6,728 nucleotides of DNA from RH-AL1 sp964243435 (GTDB lineage Bacteria > Pseudomonadota > Alphaproteobacteria > Rhizobiales > Beijerinckiaceae), in contig CAXTFM010000178.1 of the NCBI GenBank assembly GCA_964243435.1, positions 1 to 6,728 on the forward strand. Direction: 5' to 3'. Position 1 is the first letter of the stretch. Every line of letters begins with the position of its first letter. The notes beneath the pieces were generated by a model. The model worked only from the letters and a program-made list of their open reading frames with translations. It did not search any database and was not told the DNA's origin. The position numbers and the translations under genes were made by a program. Below are positions 5,220 to 6,728 of the stretch, piece by piece.

Positions 5220-6254
5220 ATGGGTTTCAAGGTCGCCGTCGTCGGTGCCACGGGCAATGTGGGCCGCGAAATACTCGATATCCTGGCCGAGCGTCGCTTC
5301 CCCGCCGACGAGGTCGTCGCGCTGGCCTCGTCGCGCTCGCTTCACACCGCGGTGTCGTTCGGCGACAAGACGCTGACCTGCAAGGCGCTCGAAACCTACG
5401 ATTTCACCGGCACGGACATCTGCCTGATGTCGGCCGGCGGCGCCGTGTCGAAGGACTGGTCGCCCAGGATCGCCGCGCAGGGCGCGGTGGTGATCGACAA
5501 CTCCTCGACGTGGCGGATGGACCCCGACGTGCCCCTGGTGGTGCCGGAGGTGAACGCCCACGCGCTCGACGGCTTCAGCCGCAAGGGCATCGTTGCCAAC
5601 CCGAACTGTTCGACCGCGCAACTCGTCGTCGCCCTGAAGCCGCTGCACGACCACGCCACCATCACCCGCGTCGTGGTGTCGACCTACCAGTCGGTGTCGG
5701 GCGCCGGCAAGGAGGCGATGGACGAGCTGTTCGCGCAAACGCGCGCCGTGTTCGTGTCCGACCCCGTGCAGACCGCGAAGTTCCCGAAGCGGATCGCCTT
5801 CAACGTGATCCCCGAGATCGACGTGTTCATGGAGGACGGCTACACCAAGGAAGAATGGAAGATGGTGGTCGAGACCAAGAAGATCCTCGATCCCAAGATC
5901 AAGCTCACCGCGACCTGCGTGCGCGTGCCCGTCTTCATCGGCCATTCGGAGGCGGTCAACATCGAGTTCGCCAACCCGATTTCGGCCGACGAGGCGCGCG
6001 ACATCCTGCGCGAGGCGCCGGGCTGCCTGGTCATCGACAAGCGCGAGACGGGCGGCTACGTCACGCCTCACGAGGCGGCGGGCGAGGACGCGACCTATAT
6101 CTCGCGCATCCGCGACGACCCGACCGTCGACAACGGCCTCGTGCTGTGGTGCGTGGCCGACAACCTGCGCAAGGGTGCCGCGCTCAACGCCGTGCAGATC
6201 GCGGAGGCCATGATCAACCGCAAGCTGATCGCGCCGAAGCGCAAGGCGGCGTAG
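5220..6254 (+). CDS. asd: Aspartate-semialdehyde dehydrogenase
   Basis: This 344-residue cytoplasmic enzyme reduces aspartyl phosphate with NADPH to aspartate semialdehyde, the branch point to lysine/diaminopimelate, threonine and methionine. The Rossmann nucleotide loop GATGNVG is at residues 9-15. The catalytic Cys130 sits in NPNCST, the SVSGAGKEAMDEL run is at about 158-170, and the acid/base pair is seen in CVRVPVFIGHSE (Arg235 and His242). Length and motifs match the common alphaproteobacterial form, so it is complete and should be active. The ATG at 5220 gives the expected MGFKVAVVGATG start; GGAG lies ten bases upstream, slightly long spacing. A TTG at 5199 in the same frame would add seven residues before the nucleotide-binding strand. 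It stands alone with a long structured leader. DapD, a later enzyme of the pathway, is encoded at the other end of the window. Confidence 0.98.
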   Translation: MGFKVAVVGATGNVGREILDILAERRFPADEVVALASSRSLHTAVSFGDKTLTCKALETYDFTGTDICLMSAGGAVSKDWSPRIAAQGAVVIDNSSTWRMDPDVPLVVPEVNAHALDGFSRKGIVANPNCSTAQLVVALKPLHDHATITRVVVSTYQSVSGAGKEAMDELFAQTRAVFVSDPVQTAKFPKRIAFNVIPEIDVFMEDGYTKEEWKMVVETKKILDPKIKLTATCVRVPVFIGHSEAVNIEFANPISADEARDILREAPGCLVIDKRETGGYVTPHEAAGEDATYISRIRDDPTVDNGLVLWCVADNLRKGAALNAVQIAEAMINRKLIAPKRKAA

Positions 6255-6314
6255 CGGTCAGCGGGGCGTCAAGGCGGCGGCAACCATGGTGGCGGGAAGC
6301 TTGGGACGGGTGCC

Positions 6315-6336
6315 GCTTGCTGCGAAGGCGGCAAGC
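6315..6336 (+). terminator. Possible terminator hairpin after asd
   Basis: A 9-bp stem (6315-6323 with 6328-6336, one G-U pair) with the loop GAAG, starting 60 bases after the asd stop. No U tract follows, so if it terminates asd transcription it would need Rho or another factor. It may only be structured spacer. Confidence 0.3.
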
Positions 6337-6387
6337 CCGCGTTCATCGGCGGCGTTCCATGGTCGGCGACGTCATCCGGGGGTGAAG

Positions 6388-6639
6388 ATGGCCGGCATAC
6401 ATCTGCGGCTCGGGGCGCGGCTTGGCCACGCCCCGAGCGCCAGCGCGGCGGTGGGAAGCGCCGTCGCATTCACAATCGTCGCCGCCCTGCTGAGCTTCGT
6501 TCCCGATGCGCCGGAGCGGCGGCAGGCCGCCTGGGCGCTGCGTGGCACGCTGCCGGCAGAATCGCTCACCGAGACGGGCATCGACCGGGCGCCGGCGCGG
6601 GACGCGGCAGGATTGCAAGCAAGGGCGAAACCGGTTTAA
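6388..6639 (+). CDS. Doubtful small membrane protein, 83 aa
   Basis: A possible 83-residue protein with one hydrophobic segment at about residues 20-38 (SASAAVGSAVAFTIVAALLSFV) and a charged, Ala/Arg-rich C-terminal part with no recognised motif. About 80% of third codon positions are G or C by my count, which is coding-like but lower than in asd. The ATG at 6388 has only a poor ribosome site (GGGGGTG), and the frame extends upstream to an ATG at 6286 without better support. Against it, a perfect 10-bp hairpin (6408-6438) lies at its very start, its stop overlaps a plausible tRNA promoter, and the ORF has no recognised relative. It could be a small inner-membrane protein, or the 420 bp between asd and the tRNA may be noncoding. 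Confidence 0.4.
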   Translation: MAGIHLRLGARLGHAPSASAAVGSAVAFTIVAALLSFVPDAPERRQAAWALRGTLPAESLTETGIDRAPARDAAGLQARAKPV

Positions 6640-6640
6640 T
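6613..6640 (+). promoter_or_regulatory. Probable sigma-70 promoter for the tRNA
   Basis: TTGCAA (6613-6618), a 16-base spacer, and TTTAAT (6635-6640), the latter matching TATAAT at five of six positions. Transcription would start near 6647, giving a leader of about 28 bases before the mature tRNA at 6675. It overlaps the end of the doubtful ORF. Confidence 0.5.
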
Positions 6641-6674
6641 GCCGCGACCACCGGTACGCCCGTCGGCGCATGCC

Positions 6675-6728
6675 GGGCCGGTAGCTCAATGGTTAGAGCC
6701 GGCCGCTCATAACGGTCTGGTTGGGGGT
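6675..6728 (+). tRNA. CAU-anticodon tRNA, probably tRNA-Ile2, 3' cut off
   Basis: The first 54 bases of a tRNA. The 5' acceptor strand is GGGCCGG (6675-6681). The D arm is GCTC/GAGC with loop AATGGTTA, and the anticodon stem is GGCCG/CGGTC (one G-U pair) with loop CTCATAA and anticodon CAU (6708-6710). A 5-base variable region, TGGTT, follows, and then the start of the T stem at GGGGG. The T loop and 3' acceptor strand lie beyond the window. CAU is shared by initiator Met, elongator Met and Ile2, where the C becomes lysidine. The D arm and the variable region resemble E. coli tRNA-Ile2 more than tRNA-Met, so Ile2 (AUA decoding) is favoured. The missing half is needed to settle identity. Confidence 0.9.

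Noticed and set aside
5070..6071. 333-codon minus-strand ORF across asd
   Set aside because: It is antisense to a complete asd with all catalytic residues; its His/Arg/Gly/Asp-rich composition is typical of a shadow frame.
1..6728. Search for mobile elements, CRISPR arrays, toxin-antitoxin pairs, phage or defence genes
   Set aside because: No transposase, integrase, terminal inverted repeats, regularly spaced repeats or recognisable defence domains were seen on either strand.

Overview
The window is GC-rich chromosomal DNA of an alphaproteobacterium, most likely of the order Hyphomicrobiales (Rhizobiales). The reasons are the strong third-position GC bias, an alphaproteobacterial MutM with a C-x4-C zinc-finger arm, a sequence matching the EcfG general-stress promoter consensus, and a cluster of small proteins of the kind found in that order. 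I see no mobile element, CRISPR array, phage gene or obvious horizontally acquired system. Most of the window is housekeeping, with an accessory patch of small genes in the middle. Family names come from reading the protein sequences; no database search was run.

Layout. Bases 1-876 (+) hold the 3' end of dapD (lysine/diaminopimelate pathway), coupled by a 4-bp overlap to a four-helix membrane protein that resembles DUF805. Bases 871-3076 (-) hold three co-directional genes: corA (Mg2+ channel), mutM (oxidised-purine DNA glycosylase) and a 64-residue hydrophilic protein. The last of these ends tail-to-tail with the membrane protein, the two TAG stops sharing the palindrome CTATAG. Bases 3138-4259 (+) hold a likely stress-induced run: a perfect EcfG-type promoter (GGAAC, 16 bases, CGTT), a DUF883/ElaB-like tail-anchored protein, a 92-residue orphan and a 74-residue disordered protein. 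Bases 4260-4444 form a lower-GC intergenic stretch ending in a 21-bp-arm hairpin terminator that serves both flanking genes. A secreted 147-residue protein follows on the minus strand, with a near-consensus EcfG promoter just upstream. A 331-bp divergent region then leads to asd (aspartate-semialdehyde dehydrogenase, +). Last come a doubtful small membrane ORF and the first 54 bases of a CAU-anticodon tRNA (probably tRNA-Ile2) cut by the window edge.

How it fits together. DapD and Asd act in the same route, from aspartate to meso-diaminopimelate and lysine, but lie about 5 kb apart and are not co-transcribed. The central small genes look like members of the alphaproteobacterial general stress response. 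The evidence is one perfect and one near-perfect EcfG promoter at plausible distances from the start codons, plus the character of the proteins: one tail-anchored DUF883-like, one disordered hydrophilic and one exported. That stress patch is the most interesting part of the window. I did not find a convincing novel multi-gene system.
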